From CAYLNK01 sp964384675 (GTDB lineage: Bacteria; Acidobacteriota; Thermoanaerobaculia; UBA5066): a stretch of DNA of 22,552 bases. Location: NCBI GenBank assembly GCA_964384675.1, contig CAYLNK010000074.1, forward strand, positions 1-22,552, written 5' to 3'. Of this stretch, positions 8,854 through 16,623 are shown in pieces. Each line of letters starts with the position of its first letter. Within the stretch, counting starts at the first letter, position 1. The position numbers and the translations under genes are program-made. The notes under the pieces were generated by a model, which did not search any database, was not told the DNA's origin, and saw only the letters and a list, made by a program, of their open reading frames with translations.

Positions 8854-11526
8854 GTGGCGAAATCCCGGATCCGGCTCCTCGAGACCCTCGTCCTGACCGG
8901 ACCGAACTTCTGGTCTTACCGCCCCTGCGTCTGGATGCGGATCGACCTCGGACGCTACGAGGAGCTGCCGACCAACAAGCTGAGCGGCTTCCACGACCGC
9001 CTCCTGCGGGTGCTGCCGACGCTGCAGGAGCACCACTGCTCCGAGGGGGCGCCGGGCGGCTTCATCGCCCGCGTGAAGGACGGCACCTGGCTCGGGCACG
9101 TCGCCGAGCACGTGGCGATCGAGATCCAGGTGCGGATCGGGATCCCGGTCAGCTACGGGCGCACCCGGGCCACCAAGGAGCCCGGCATCTACAACCTGGT
9201 GTACGAGATGGAGGAGGAACGCGTCGCCATCAAGGCCGGCAAGCTCGCCCTCGACGTGGTCGAGGCGTGCGCCGAGAACGAGATGGACGACCTCGACTTC
9301 GACGAGCGGATCGACGGGCTGAAGCGCCTCCGCGAGAAGTCGGCCCTCGGCCCGTCCACCAAGGCGATCGTGGACGCCGCGGCCGCCCGCGGCATCCCGC
9401 ACCTCCGGATGAACGAGAAGTCGCTGGTGATGCTCGGCACCGGGGCGCACCAGAAGCGGATCCAGGCGACCATCGCCTCCACGACCGCCCACCTCGGCGT
9501 CGAGATCGCTCAGGACAAATCGACCACCAAGAGCCTCCTCGGCGGGCACGGCATCCCGGTGCCCAAGGGGTACGTGGCCGAGGACGAGGAGGACGCGGTC
9601 GACATCGCCAAGACGCTCGGCTGGCCCGTCGTCGTCAAGCCGCTCGACGCCTCGCACGGGCGCGGGATCCTCACCAACATCCGCTCCGAGCCGGAGCTCC
9701 GGGCCGCCTTCAACGACGCGCTCAAGTACCGCGACGAGGTGCTCGTCGAGAAGTTCCTCGAGGGCGTCGACTTCCGCTTCGTGTGCGTGAACGGCAAGTT
9801 CATCTGCGCCGCCCAGCGCGTGCCGGCGTTCGTGGTGGGCGACGGCAAGCGCTCCATCAAGGACCTCGTGGTCGAGACCAACAAGGACCCGCGCCGCGGG
9901 ATCGGGCACGAGAAGATCCTGACCAAGATCGAGATCGACGAGCCGACGCTGGCCCTTCTCTCGCGGTTCGGGCTGTCGCCGTCGAGCGTGCCCGCGGCCG
10001 GCGAGACGGTCTACGTCAAGTCGACGGCGAACCTCTCGACCGGAGGCATCTCGCGCGACGTGACCGACCTCGTCCACCCGTCGAACGTCCACATGATGGA
10101 GCGGATCGCCAAGATCGTGGGGCTCGACATCATCGGCATCGACGTCGTGGCGCCCACCGTGGAGAAGCCGATCGCCGACGTGAACGGCGGCATCGTCGAG
10201 GTGAACGCGGCCCCGGGCTTCCGGATGCACACGCACCCGGCGGAGGGGAGCTCCCGCGACGTGGCCGGCGCCGTCATGGACATGCTCTATCCGCCCGGCG
10301 TGCCGTCGCGCATCCCGATCGTCTCGGTCACCGGCACCAACGGCAAGACGACGACCACGCGCCTCATCGCCCACATCGCCCGGTACGCGGGCCACCACGT
10401 CGGGCTCACCACCACCGAGGGCGTCTACGTCGACTCCGAGATGATCGTGAAGGGAGACTGCACCGGGCCGTCCTCGGCCCAGGCGGTCCTGAAGGACCCC
10501 ACCGTCACGTTCGCGGCGCTGGAGACGGCGCGCGGCGGGCTGCTGCGCTTCGGGCTGGGCTACGACTTCGCGAACGTCGGCGTCGTCCTGAACGTGGCCG
10601 CGGACCACCTGGGCCTCCGCGACATCGACACGCTGGACGACCTCGCCAAGGTGAAGTCGCTGATCATCGAGCGCGTCTTCCCGGACGGCTTCGCGGTCCT
10701 GAACGCCGAGGACTCGTACGCCCCGTGGATGGCCAAGAGGACCAAGGCGAAGGTGGCGCTCTTCTCGCTCGACCCGGCGAACGAGCTCTTCAGGGGCCAC
10801 GTGGAGCACGGCGGGCTCGGCGCCGTGATGGATCGCCACGACACGCTCTGTCTCTACCGCGCGACGCTCCGGATCCCGATCATCCACGCCCGGCAGGTCC
10901 CGATCACGTTCGACGGCAAGGCGAAGTTCAACATCGCCAACGCGCTCGCCGCCGCGCTCGCCTGCTTCGCCGCCGGGGTCGACCTGGAGGAGATCCGGGG
11001 CGGCCTCACCACCTTCCACCCCACGCCGTTCCAGACGCCGGGCCGCGGCAACGTCTACGAGTTCCGCGAGTTCAAGGTGATGATCGACTACTGCCACAAC
11101 CCGCACGCCATGTCCGTCGTGGCGCCGTTCCTGGGCGCCATGAAGCGGGGCCGGCTCATCGGCGTCCTGAACGCGCCGGGAGACCGGCGCGAGGAGGACT
11201 TCAACGAGATCGGGCGTTTCGCCGCCCCTCACTTCGACCACGCCATCCTGCGCGACGACGAGGACCTGCGCGGTCGCCCGCCGCTCGAGGTGGCCACCTA
11301 CCTGCGCGACGCGCTCGTGAAGAACGGGATGAAGCCGGAGCAGACCGAGATCGTGAAGAACGAGACCGACGCCGTGAGGCGCGCGCTGGCGATGGCCCGT
11401 CGCGACGACCTCGTGGTGGTCTTCGCGGACCGGATCAACAAGGTCGCGGCGCAGGTCGACTTCGAGAGGCAGAAGGAGGTTCGCGGGGTCGCCGCGGCTC
11501 CGGTCGAGGGGAACGGGCATCGATAG
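8854..11526 (+). CDS. cphA: Cyanophycin synthetase
   Basis: CphA makes cyanophycin (multi-L-arginyl-poly-L-aspartate), a nitrogen and carbon reserve, by ATP-dependent addition of Asp to the backbone and Arg to the side chain. The 890 residues match the usual family length. The N-terminal domain carries LGHVAEHVAIEIQ (80-92). The ATP-grasp domain (about 200-470) ends in GIVEVNAAPGFRMH (446 onward). The Mur-ligase-like domain has the P-loop GTNGKTTTT (494-502), IDYCHNPHAM and the late GVLNAPGDRREEDF segment. All three catalytic parts look intact. The GTG start is fixed by GGAGG six bases upstream. It is first of a probable two-gene unit with the WbsX-like gene (18-base gap). No cyanophycinase (cphB), second cphA or isoaspartyl dipeptidase is visible in the window. 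Confidence 0.97.
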   Translation: MAKSRIRLLETLVLTGPNFWSYRPCVWMRIDLGRYEELPTNKLSGFHDRLLRVLPTLQEHHCSEGAPGGFIARVKDGTWLGHVAEHVAIEIQVRIGIPVSYGRTRATKEPGIYNLVYEMEEERVAIKAGKLALDVVEACAENEMDDLDFDERIDGLKRLREKSALGPSTKAIVDAAAARGIPHLRMNEKSLVMLGTGAHQKRIQATIASTTAHLGVEIAQDKSTTKSLLGGHGIPVPKGYVAEDEEDAVDIAKTLGWPVVVKPLDASHGRGILTNIRSEPELRAAFNDALKYRDEVLVEKFLEGVDFRFVCVNGKFICAAQRVPAFVVGDGKRSIKDLVVETNKDPRRGIGHEKILTKIEIDEPTLALLSRFGLSPSSVPAAGETVYVKSTANLSTGGISRDVTDLVHPSNVHMMERIAKIVGLDIIGIDVVAPTVEKPIADVNGGIVEVNAAPGFRMHTHPAEGSSRDVAGAVMDMLYPPGVPSRIPIVSVTGTNGKTTTTRLIAHIARYAGHHVGLTTTEGVYVDSEMIVKGDCTGPSSAQAVLKDPTVTFAALETARGGLLRFGLGYDFANVGVVLNVAADHLGLRDIDTLDDLAKVKSLIIERVFPDGFAVLNAEDSYAPWMAKRTKAKVALFSLDPANELFRGHVEHGGLGAVMDRHDTLCLYRATLRIPIIHARQVPITFDGKAKFNIANALAAALACFAAGVDLEEIRGGLTTFHPTPFQTPGRGNVYEFREFKVMIDYCHNPHAMSVVAPFLGAMKRGRLIGVLNAPGDRREEDFNEIGRFAAPHFDHAILRDDEDLRGRPPLEVATYLRDALVKNGMKPEQTEIVKNETDAVRRALAMARRDDLVVVFADRINKVAAQVDFERQKEVRGVAAAPVEGNGHR

Positions 11527-11544
11527 CCGGTCGGCGGTCGTTCC

Positions 11545-12702
11545 GTGAGGACGATCGCCCATTACCTCCCGCAGTTCCATCCCACCCCGGAGAACGACGC
11601 CTGGTGGGGGGCCGGGTTCACCGAGTGGCGTTCGGTCGCCCTGGCCCGGCCCGTCTACTCCGGGCAGCGGCAGCCGCGCCTCCCCGGGGAGCTCGGCTTC
11701 TACGACCTGCGGCTTCCCGAGGTCCGGGAGGCGCAGGCGGAGCTGGCGCGCGGTCACGGCATCGACGCGTTCTGCTACTGGGACTACTGGCTGGGCGGCG
11801 GCCGGCGCCTCCTTCCGGGACCGTCGGAGTGGCTGCTGGAGACGGGCAAGCCCGACTTTCCCTTCTGCCTCGGATGGGCCAATCACTCCTGGACCGGGGT
11901 CTGGTTCGGCGCACCGGGCCGCATCCTGGCCGAGCAGACCTACCCGGGGCCGGAGGATGACGAGGCGCACTTCCGATCGGTCCTGCGCTTCTTTCGCGAC
12001 CGGCGTTACGTGACGGTAGGCGGCCGCCCCGTGTTCCTCGTGCACAGGCCCTGGGAGCTCCCCGACAAGGCGCGCTTCGTCGATCGCTGGCAGGAGCTGG
12101 CGCGCGCGGCCGGGCTGCCGGGTCTGTTCCTGGTGGGGCAGACCGGCGCGAAGTCGACGAGCGATCTCGAGACGGCCGGCTTCGACGCGGCTCTCCTCAC
12201 CAACCCGGACGTCTTCTTCTCCGACCCGACTTTCGTGAGGGGGATCCGGCGCCGCTGGCGTCGGGATCCCGGAGGGTTCCTCCTCGACCTCCTGACCCGC
12301 CACGTCTCCGATTCCCTGAACGAGAGGCTCCTCGCGCGGAAGCCCACTCTCTACGACTACCGGGAGGCGAACGAGCTCTATTTCCGGCTGCTGGGGGAGA
12401 TCCCGCGGCGGGAGCGGATCCGGGTGCAGCCCTGCGTGTTCCCGGACTGGGACAACACGCCGCGCCGCAGGGAGCGAGGGGCGTACGTCTTCCTCGACGG
12501 CACACCGGAGCTGTTCGGGGAGTACCTGCGGCGGGCGCTCCTCCACGTGAGGGAGCGCGAGTCCGGCGACGACGGGCTCGTCTGGATCAAGTCCTGGAAC
12601 GAGTGGGCCGAGGGGAACTACCTGGAGCCCGGGCTGGTGGAGGGCCGCTCGTACCTGGAAGCCGCGCGCGAGGCGGTTCGCGCGGTGAGGCTCTCCGGCT
12701 GA
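11545..12702 (+). CDS. WbsX-family (GH99-like) glycan biosynthesis protein
   Basis: The 385-residue protein matches the WbsX/GH99-like family found in O-antigen and capsule loci. It opens with the family hallmark AHYLPQFHPTPENDAWWGAGFTEW. It continues with GIDAFCYWDYWLGGGRRLL, FCLGWANHSWTGVWFG and a Pro/Trp-rich middle, and closes with the typical WIKSWNEWAEGNYLEPG. Its fold is expected to be a TIM barrel related to endo-alpha-mannosidases. In bacteria the family is usually annotated as glycosyltransferase or glycoside hydrolase, and the reaction is not settled from sequence. There is no signal peptide or membrane helix, so it is predicted cytosolic. The start is GTG with no strong ribosome-binding site, 18 bases after the cphA stop, which suggests translation coupled to cphA. 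Its stop abuts the stop of the convergent FHA gene. No other glycan genes are nearby, so its substrate is unknown. Confidence 0.88.
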   Translation: MRTIAHYLPQFHPTPENDAWWGAGFTEWRSVALARPVYSGQRQPRLPGELGFYDLRLPEVREAQAELARGHGIDAFCYWDYWLGGGRRLLPGPSEWLLETGKPDFPFCLGWANHSWTGVWFGAPGRILAEQTYPGPEDDEAHFRSVLRFFRDRRYVTVGGRPVFLVHRPWELPDKARFVDRWQELARAAGLPGLFLVGQTGAKSTSDLETAGFDAALLTNPDVFFSDPTFVRGIRRRWRRDPGGFLLDLLTRHVSDSLNERLLARKPTLYDYREANELYFRLLGEIPRRERIRVQPCVFPDWDNTPRRRERGAYVFLDGTPELFGEYLRRALLHVRERESGDDGLVWIKSWNEWAEGNYLEPGLVEGRSYLEAAREAVRAVRLSG

Positions 12703-13194
12703 TCAGCGGGCCGCGGTGGCCGCGGGCCGCGGAGCCAGCGAGGCGCGGGCGGATCCGCACCGCCGCTCGTACAGCGTGGCGAGGAGCAGGAGGGCGAAGA
12801 CGCTCCCGAACGCGATCACCACCGCCACGGGACGGGCCTTCGTGGGAGGCTTGATCGCCAGCGTCTGCATGACGATCCGTCCCGTCCGGGAGAGCTTCTC
12901 CTCCTCGGTCACCACCTCCTGGAAGACCGCGGGGACGTCGCCGAAGCGAACGGTCTCGCCGTCGACCAGGGTCACCTCGGCGATTCTCTCCCGGCCCGCG
13001 AAGGTGCCGTTCCCGCTCGAGAGGTCGCGCAGCCGCCAGCCCCCCGGCGAGTCGACCAGCTCGGCGTGCTTGCGCGAGACCGAGCGACTGCGCAGGACGA
13101 TCTGGCAGTCGCCGTCGCGGCCGACGACGGCCTTGCCGCGGAACTCGTAGCGCGTCTTCTTTCCGTCCTCGTCGACGGTGAGGGAGCCGCTCAT
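12703..13194 (-). CDS. FHA-domain protein with C-terminal membrane anchor
   Basis: The 163-residue protein has an N-terminal FHA (forkhead-associated) domain, a phosphothreonine-binding module. Its signature residues are present: GR (25-26), SRKH (40-43), Trp53 and NGTF (62-65), followed by VTLVDGETVRFGD. A linker leads to one hydrophobic helix (about 122-142) and a short basic/Ala-rich tail. The expected topology is FHA domain in the cytoplasm with the C-terminus outside. By family knowledge it would dock onto Thr-phosphorylated proteins at the membrane. The Ser/Thr kinase encoded at 6094-8769 is a plausible but unproven partner. The ATG at 13194 is 13 bases after the glycerate kinase stop on the same strand, so the two are probably co-transcribed. 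The stop lies directly against that of the WbsX-like gene. Confidence 0.92.
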   Translation of the reverse strand: MSGSLTVDEDGKKTRYEFRGKAVVGRDGDCQIVLRSRSVSRKHAELVDSPGGWRLRDLSSGNGTFAGRERIAEVTLVDGETVRFGDVPAVFQEVVTEEEKLSRTGRIVMQTLAIKPPTKARPVAVVIAFGSVFALLLLATLYERRCGSARASLAPRPAATAAR

Positions 13195-13207
13195 GCGGGC
13201 GCCGATT

Positions 13208-14614
13208 CTACGGCTCGTGTCCGGCGTCGCCGCCCGGCGCCAGGACGAACGCGACGTCCCCGACGTTCGTGCCCGTCGGGCCCGGCGAGAACGCGTCGCC
13301 CAGCGCCGCGAAGAACGGCCCGGTGTCGTTGTCGACGAGGGCCCGTGACGGGTCGAGCCCCGCCGCGTCGGCCCGCGACAGCGTGGTGTCGTCGACGAAG
13401 GCGCCGGCGGCGTCCGGCTCGTGGTCCACGCCGTCCGTGCCGGCGCACAGGAGCGCGGCTCCGGACACGCCCGCGATCGGGAAGGCCGCGGCGAGCGCCA
13501 GCTCCCGGTTCCGTCCGCCGTGGCCCGGTCCCTTCACCGTCACGGTGGTCTCGCCCCCGAAGATCGTCACCAGGCGGCGGGGAGCCCCCTCGTGGCGCCT
13601 CGGCAGGTTACCGGCACAGGCGCCTGCCAGGGCCAGCCGGCGCGCGGCGCCGCGGGCCTCCCCCCGCAGGAGCTCGGGGACGACGCGGGCATCGGCCCCG
13701 AGGCGAAGGGCCTCGACGCGGGCCCCCTCCAGCGCGGAACGGATGTCCGCCAGGAGGACGCTCCAGCGGTTTCCCGGCTCGGGGCCGCGAGCCGGCGCGG
13801 CGACCGCTTCCAGGGCGTGCCGCACCGCGGAGGGGACGAGCGGCGTGAGCCGGCGCCGATGCAGGATCTCCAGCGCCTCCCGGCCGGAAGGCGGGAGCCC
13901 CAGCGTGGGCCCGGACGCGACGAGGTGCCAGCCGTCGTCGCCAACGTCGGACAGCACCAGCGTGACGACGTCGGCGGCCCCCGCCGCGCGGGCGAGGCGG
14001 CCCCCCTTCACGTTCGAGAGGGCGCTCCGCACGAGGTTGATCTCGGCGATCGGCGCGCCCGAGGCCATCAGGAGGGCGACCGTTCTGGACTTGGCTTCGA
14101 GGGAGACCCCCGCGACCGGTGCCGCCATCAGGCTCGAGCCGCCGCCCGACAGGAGGACGAGGAGGACGTCTCCCTTGGTGAGCCGGCCCGCCATCGACAC
14201 CGCGGCGGCGCCGGCCTCGAGGCTCCCCTCGTCGGGGTGCGGGTGGCCCGAGACGATCGTCCGGTAGCGGTCCGGGACGCCTTCCAGCGAGGCGCTCGCC
14301 GGACCGACGACGAGGGCCTCGTCGATCCTGTCGGAGAGCGCCCGGTCGGCCGCGAGAGCCATCGGCGCGGCCGCCTTGCCGAGGGCCAGGAGGGCGACCC
14401 GGCCTGGCGCGAAGACGAACTCGCGGCGGCTGGGTGCCGAGACCGAGCGCACGTAGAGCGCCGATCCGCGTCGCCCGAGCGCCTCGGTGACGAGAGTGCC
14501 CGGATCGACGGCCCTGACCGCGGCGTCAAACAGCGCCCGGAGGAGCTCCCGCGCGTCCAAGTCCCTGGAGTCTAGCAGTCCTTTACACTCGGGGCAGGAG
14601 GTGCCGTATGGCAT
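13208..14614 (-). CDS. Glycerate 2-kinase, MOFRL family
   Basis: This enzyme phosphorylates D-glycerate to 2-phosphoglycerate with ATP and feeds glycerate from serine, glyoxylate or sugar-acid breakdown into lower glycolysis. The sequence has the two-domain organisation of the family: an N-terminal DUF4147 part with LALGKAAAPMA, SGHPHPDEGS, LLSGGGSSLMAAP, SNVKGGRLA and LSDVGDDGWHLVASGPT, and a C-terminal MOFRL domain with GGETTVTV, GTDGVDHEPDAAGAF, NDTGPFFAALGD and PTGTNVGDVAFVL. The usual RKHLS motif reads RSALS here, so the Lys is replaced. The start is uncertain. ATG at 14614 gives 468 residues but adds a 19-residue head (with CPEC) that the family normally lacks and that overlaps the ribosome-binding site of the opposite gene. 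TTG at 14560, giving MDARELLRALFDAAV, looks more like a true family N-terminus. Confidence 0.93.
   Translation of the reverse strand: MPYGTSCPECKGLLDSRDLDARELLRALFDAAVRAVDPGTLVTEALGRRGSALYVRSVSAPSRREFVFAPGRVALLALGKAAAPMALAADRALSDRIDEALVVGPASASLEGVPDRYRTIVSGHPHPDEGSLEAGAAAVSMAGRLTKGDVLLVLLSGGGSSLMAAPVAGVSLEAKSRTVALLMASGAPIAEINLVRSALSNVKGGRLARAAGAADVVTLVLSDVGDDGWHLVASGPTLGLPPSGREALEILHRRRLTPLVPSAVRHALEAVAAPARGPEPGNRWSVLLADIRSALEGARVEALRLGADARVVPELLRGEARGAARRLALAGACAGNLPRRHEGAPRRLVTIFGGETTVTVKGPGHGGRNRELALAAAFPIAGVSGAALLCAGTDGVDHEPDAAGAFVDDTTLSRADAAGLDPSRALVDNDTGPFFAALGDAFSPGPTGTNVGDVAFVLAPGGDAGHEP
14584..14603 (+). promoter_or_regulatory. Putative -10 box and strong ribosome-binding site of the DUF883-like gene
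   Basis: AGGAGGTG at 14596-14603 is a near-perfect Shine-Dalgarno sequence six bases before the ATG at 14608. TACACT at 14584-14589 matches four of six bases of a -10 box; no clear -35 box is visible. Both lie inside the longest version of the opposite-strand glycerate kinase frame, which argues for the shorter kinase start. The ribosome-binding site is seen directly; the promoter is inference. Confidence 0.55.
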
Positions 14615-14892
14615 CGAAGGTCCAGGAGATCTCGGGCTCCATCCGCGACGGCGCGGCGGACGTGAAGGAGCGGGTGCACGACGTGGCGGAGAGCCTCGCG
14701 GACAAGGTCGAGGAGGCGATCGACCAGGCCGGCGTAGAGGGGAAGCGCGTCGCCAAGAAGCTCAAGAGAGAGCTGTCGAAGCGCTGGCAGGTCGTGGACC
14801 GTACGGGGCGTGACAACGCCTTCGTGATGGCGATCGGCGCGCTCGCCGTCGGCGTCCTCGTCGGCTACCTGATCGGTCGCGACCGGGACTGA
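14608..14892 (+). CDS. Small ElaB/YqjD/DUF883-like membrane protein
   Basis: The 94-residue protein has a charged, amphipathic helical N-terminal region (about 1-68, rich in Lys, Glu, Asp and Ala in a heptad-like pattern). One membrane helix follows near the C-terminus (about 71-90, FVMAIGALAVGVLVGYLIG), ending GRDRD. This is the layout of the ElaB/YqjD/YgaM (DUF883) family, tail-anchored inner-membrane proteins that in Escherichia coli are linked to stationary phase and ribosome binding. The alternation of Gly and small residues in the helix followed by a terminal Gly-Arg is typical of the family. The start has an excellent ribosome-binding site. The gene stands alone on its strand and converges on the TPR lipoprotein gene with 8 bases between stops. 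The family assignment is by layout and motif, not alignment. Confidence 0.82.
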   Translation: MASKVQEISGSIRDGAADVKERVHDVAESLADKVEEAIDQAGVEGKRVAKKLKRELSKRWQVVDRTGRDNAFVMAIGALAVGVLVGYLIGRDRD

Positions 14893-14900
14893 CGACCCTC

Positions 14901-16595
14901 CTAGGGGGCCGCTCCGGGCTTCCCGACGCAGAGGCACGAGGAGTCGAGCGGGAGGTCGGCCCGCGCCCAGGCCTTCCGGAACCGCCCCTCCACGACCTCG
15001 GCTTCGGGCGCCCGGGTCTGGCCTGCCAGGGCCTGGGCGAGGCCGCGCAGCGACCAGCCGTTCTCCGGGTACCGGACCAGGTCCTCGCGATAGACGGCCT
15101 CCGCCTCGCGGAAACGTCGGGCCGCGAGGAGCACGGCGCCCAGCGCGTGGCGGGACGGTACGGTCCAGCCGGGCGGCTCGTCGTACTTGAGCGCGTCCTC
15201 CAGGCGGACCGCCTCGCGCAGGGCTTCCACCGACTCGCCGAGGCGTCCTCGCCGATAGGCGATCTCGCCGCGCAGATACGGTGTGCCCACGGCCAGCACG
15301 TCCGCAGCGGTGTTGGCGCCCCAGAACGCCTCCTTCGGAACGCGGGCGAGCGCCTCGTGGAACGCGGCCTCCTCGCGTGCGGCCGCGTCCGCCCGGTCGA
15401 GAGCCGCGAGCGCGACGCCCCGCAGGAAGAGCCGGTAGGCCGTGGAGACCGGGAGGTGCGCGGCCGGGGCCGGCTCGCCGAGGATCTCCTCCCAGCGCCC
15501 GAAACGCTTGCGCGCCTCGCCGTGCACCGTCAGGAAGGCGTCCGCGAAGAGGGCGTTCTCCTTCACGAACTCCGGCGAGAGGCCCTCCACGATCTCGCGG
15601 GTCCGGGCGAGAGCCACGGCGCTCCGGCCCTCCATCATCGCGGTGTACGCCAGGAAGTGGGCGTTGTGCGCCATGTAGATCGCGTAGAAGCCGATCTCGG
15701 GGGTGCGCGCCCGGTAACGGCGGTCGGTCTCCATCGCCCTCTCGTTGGCGGCGGCGGCCTCGGCCCAGCGGCCGAGCCTCACGTCGACGTGCGACGGCAT
15801 GTGGACGAGGTGGCTCGCGTCGGGAACGAGGCCGCGCAGACGGTCGGCCGCCTCCCGCGCCCGTTCCGGGCGCGGCGATGCCTCGAGTGCGTGGATCGTC
15901 AGGTGGAGCGCACCCGGGTGCCGCGGCGCCAGCCGCAGCGCCGTCTCGAGCGCGGCCAGGGTCTCCGAGGTGCCGGGCTGCGGCTGGCCGTCGGCCGTCC
16001 ACTGGTCCCACGGACGGACGTCCATGAGGGCCTCGGCGTACAGCGCCGCGACGTCGGCGTCCCCGCGGAACCGGCGGGCGACGTCGGCCATCGCCTTCGC
16101 GTACGCCTCGTCGAGCGGCTTCCGATCCTCGGGCTGCGGGTCGGCGTAGCGGGCTCCGAGGGCCTCGATCAGCGCCCGCTCGACCGGGCTCGCGGACGGG
16201 GCGAGACGCCGGGCTTCGCCGAGCGCCGCCCAGGCGGCGCGGGCGTGGGCCGCGTCGACGACCGGGTTGTTGATGTGGGGGCCGTTCACGAGGGCGATCC
16301 CCCAGCGCGCCATCGCGAGCGCGGGGTCGAGCCGGGCCGCCTCCTCGAACGCCCGGATCGCCTCGTCGTGGTTGAACGCGTACGCCCAGATCAGCCCCTG
16401 GTCGAACGCCTTCTGCGCCGCCTCGACGCGCGTGGAGACCGGGCGGTGGTACGGCCCGAGGTCGAACGGACGCCACGCGGCGGAGGGGGCGGGCGGCTTC
16501 GTGCCCCCGGTGGTCGGCGGAGCGCCGGAGGGAGCGCACGAGGCGAGCGTGAACGCGGCGGCGAACGGAAGGATCAGCCTCGTGGATCGCGTCAT
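14901..16595 (-). CDS. TPR-repeat lipoprotein
   Basis: The 564-residue protein begins with a lipoprotein signal peptide: MTRSTRLILPFAAAF, then the lipobox LASC with Cys20 as the predicted lipidated residue. The following Ala and Pro give no obvious inner-membrane retention signal. After a Pro-rich linker come tetratricopeptide-like helical pairs, for example FDQGLIWAYAFNHDEAIRAF with EEAARLDPALAMARWGIAL, and further repeats at about 250-300 and 470-540. A segment containing GPHINNPVVD and later HMPSHVDVRLGRW and FYAIYMAHNAHF is typical of an uncharacterised family of exported TPR proteins. TPR repeats usually mediate protein-protein contacts; no enzymatic motif is seen. GGGGGACAG precedes the ATG as a ribosome-binding site. 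It is the last gene of the cytochrome operon, 28 bases after the transhydrogenase fusion gene, so an envelope scaffold role for the cytochrome is possible but unproven. Confidence 0.88.
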   Translation of the reverse strand: MTRSTRLILPFAAAFTLASCAPSGAPPTTGGTKPPAPSAAWRPFDLGPYHRPVSTRVEAAQKAFDQGLIWAYAFNHDEAIRAFEEAARLDPALAMARWGIALVNGPHINNPVVDAAHARAAWAALGEARRLAPSASPVERALIEALGARYADPQPEDRKPLDEAYAKAMADVARRFRGDADVAALYAEALMDVRPWDQWTADGQPQPGTSETLAALETALRLAPRHPGALHLTIHALEASPRPERAREAADRLRGLVPDASHLVHMPSHVDVRLGRWAEAAAANERAMETDRRYRARTPEIGFYAIYMAHNAHFLAYTAMMEGRSAVALARTREIVEGLSPEFVKENALFADAFLTVHGEARKRFGRWEEILGEPAPAAHLPVSTAYRLFLRGVALAALDRADAAAREEAAFHEALARVPKEAFWGANTAADVLAVGTPYLRGEIAYRRGRLGESVEALREAVRLEDALKYDEPPGWTVPSRHALGAVLLAARRFREAEAVYREDLVRYPENGWSLRGLAQALAGQTRAPEAEVVEGRFRKAWARADLPLDSSCLCVGKPGAAP

Positions 16596-16623
16596 GTCCT
16601 GTCCCCCGAATCCAGGTGGAGCG

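Noticed and set aside
8821..12546. Open frame of over 1200 codons antisense to cphA and the WbsX-like gene
   Set aside because: It is a shadow: cphA on the other strand has clear family motifs throughout. The antisense product is a low-complexity Arg/Asp/Val/Leu/His mixture with no domain, a usual effect of very high GC content.
14563..14614. CPEC in the extended head of the glycerate kinase, considered as a zinc-ribbon
   Set aside because: Only one Cys pair is present, and the head probably is not translated because it overlaps the ribosome-binding site of the opposite gene.
14890..14912. cctagg palindrome between the DUF883-like and TPR genes, considered as a shared terminator
   Set aside because: The symmetrical part is too short and there is no T-run on either side.
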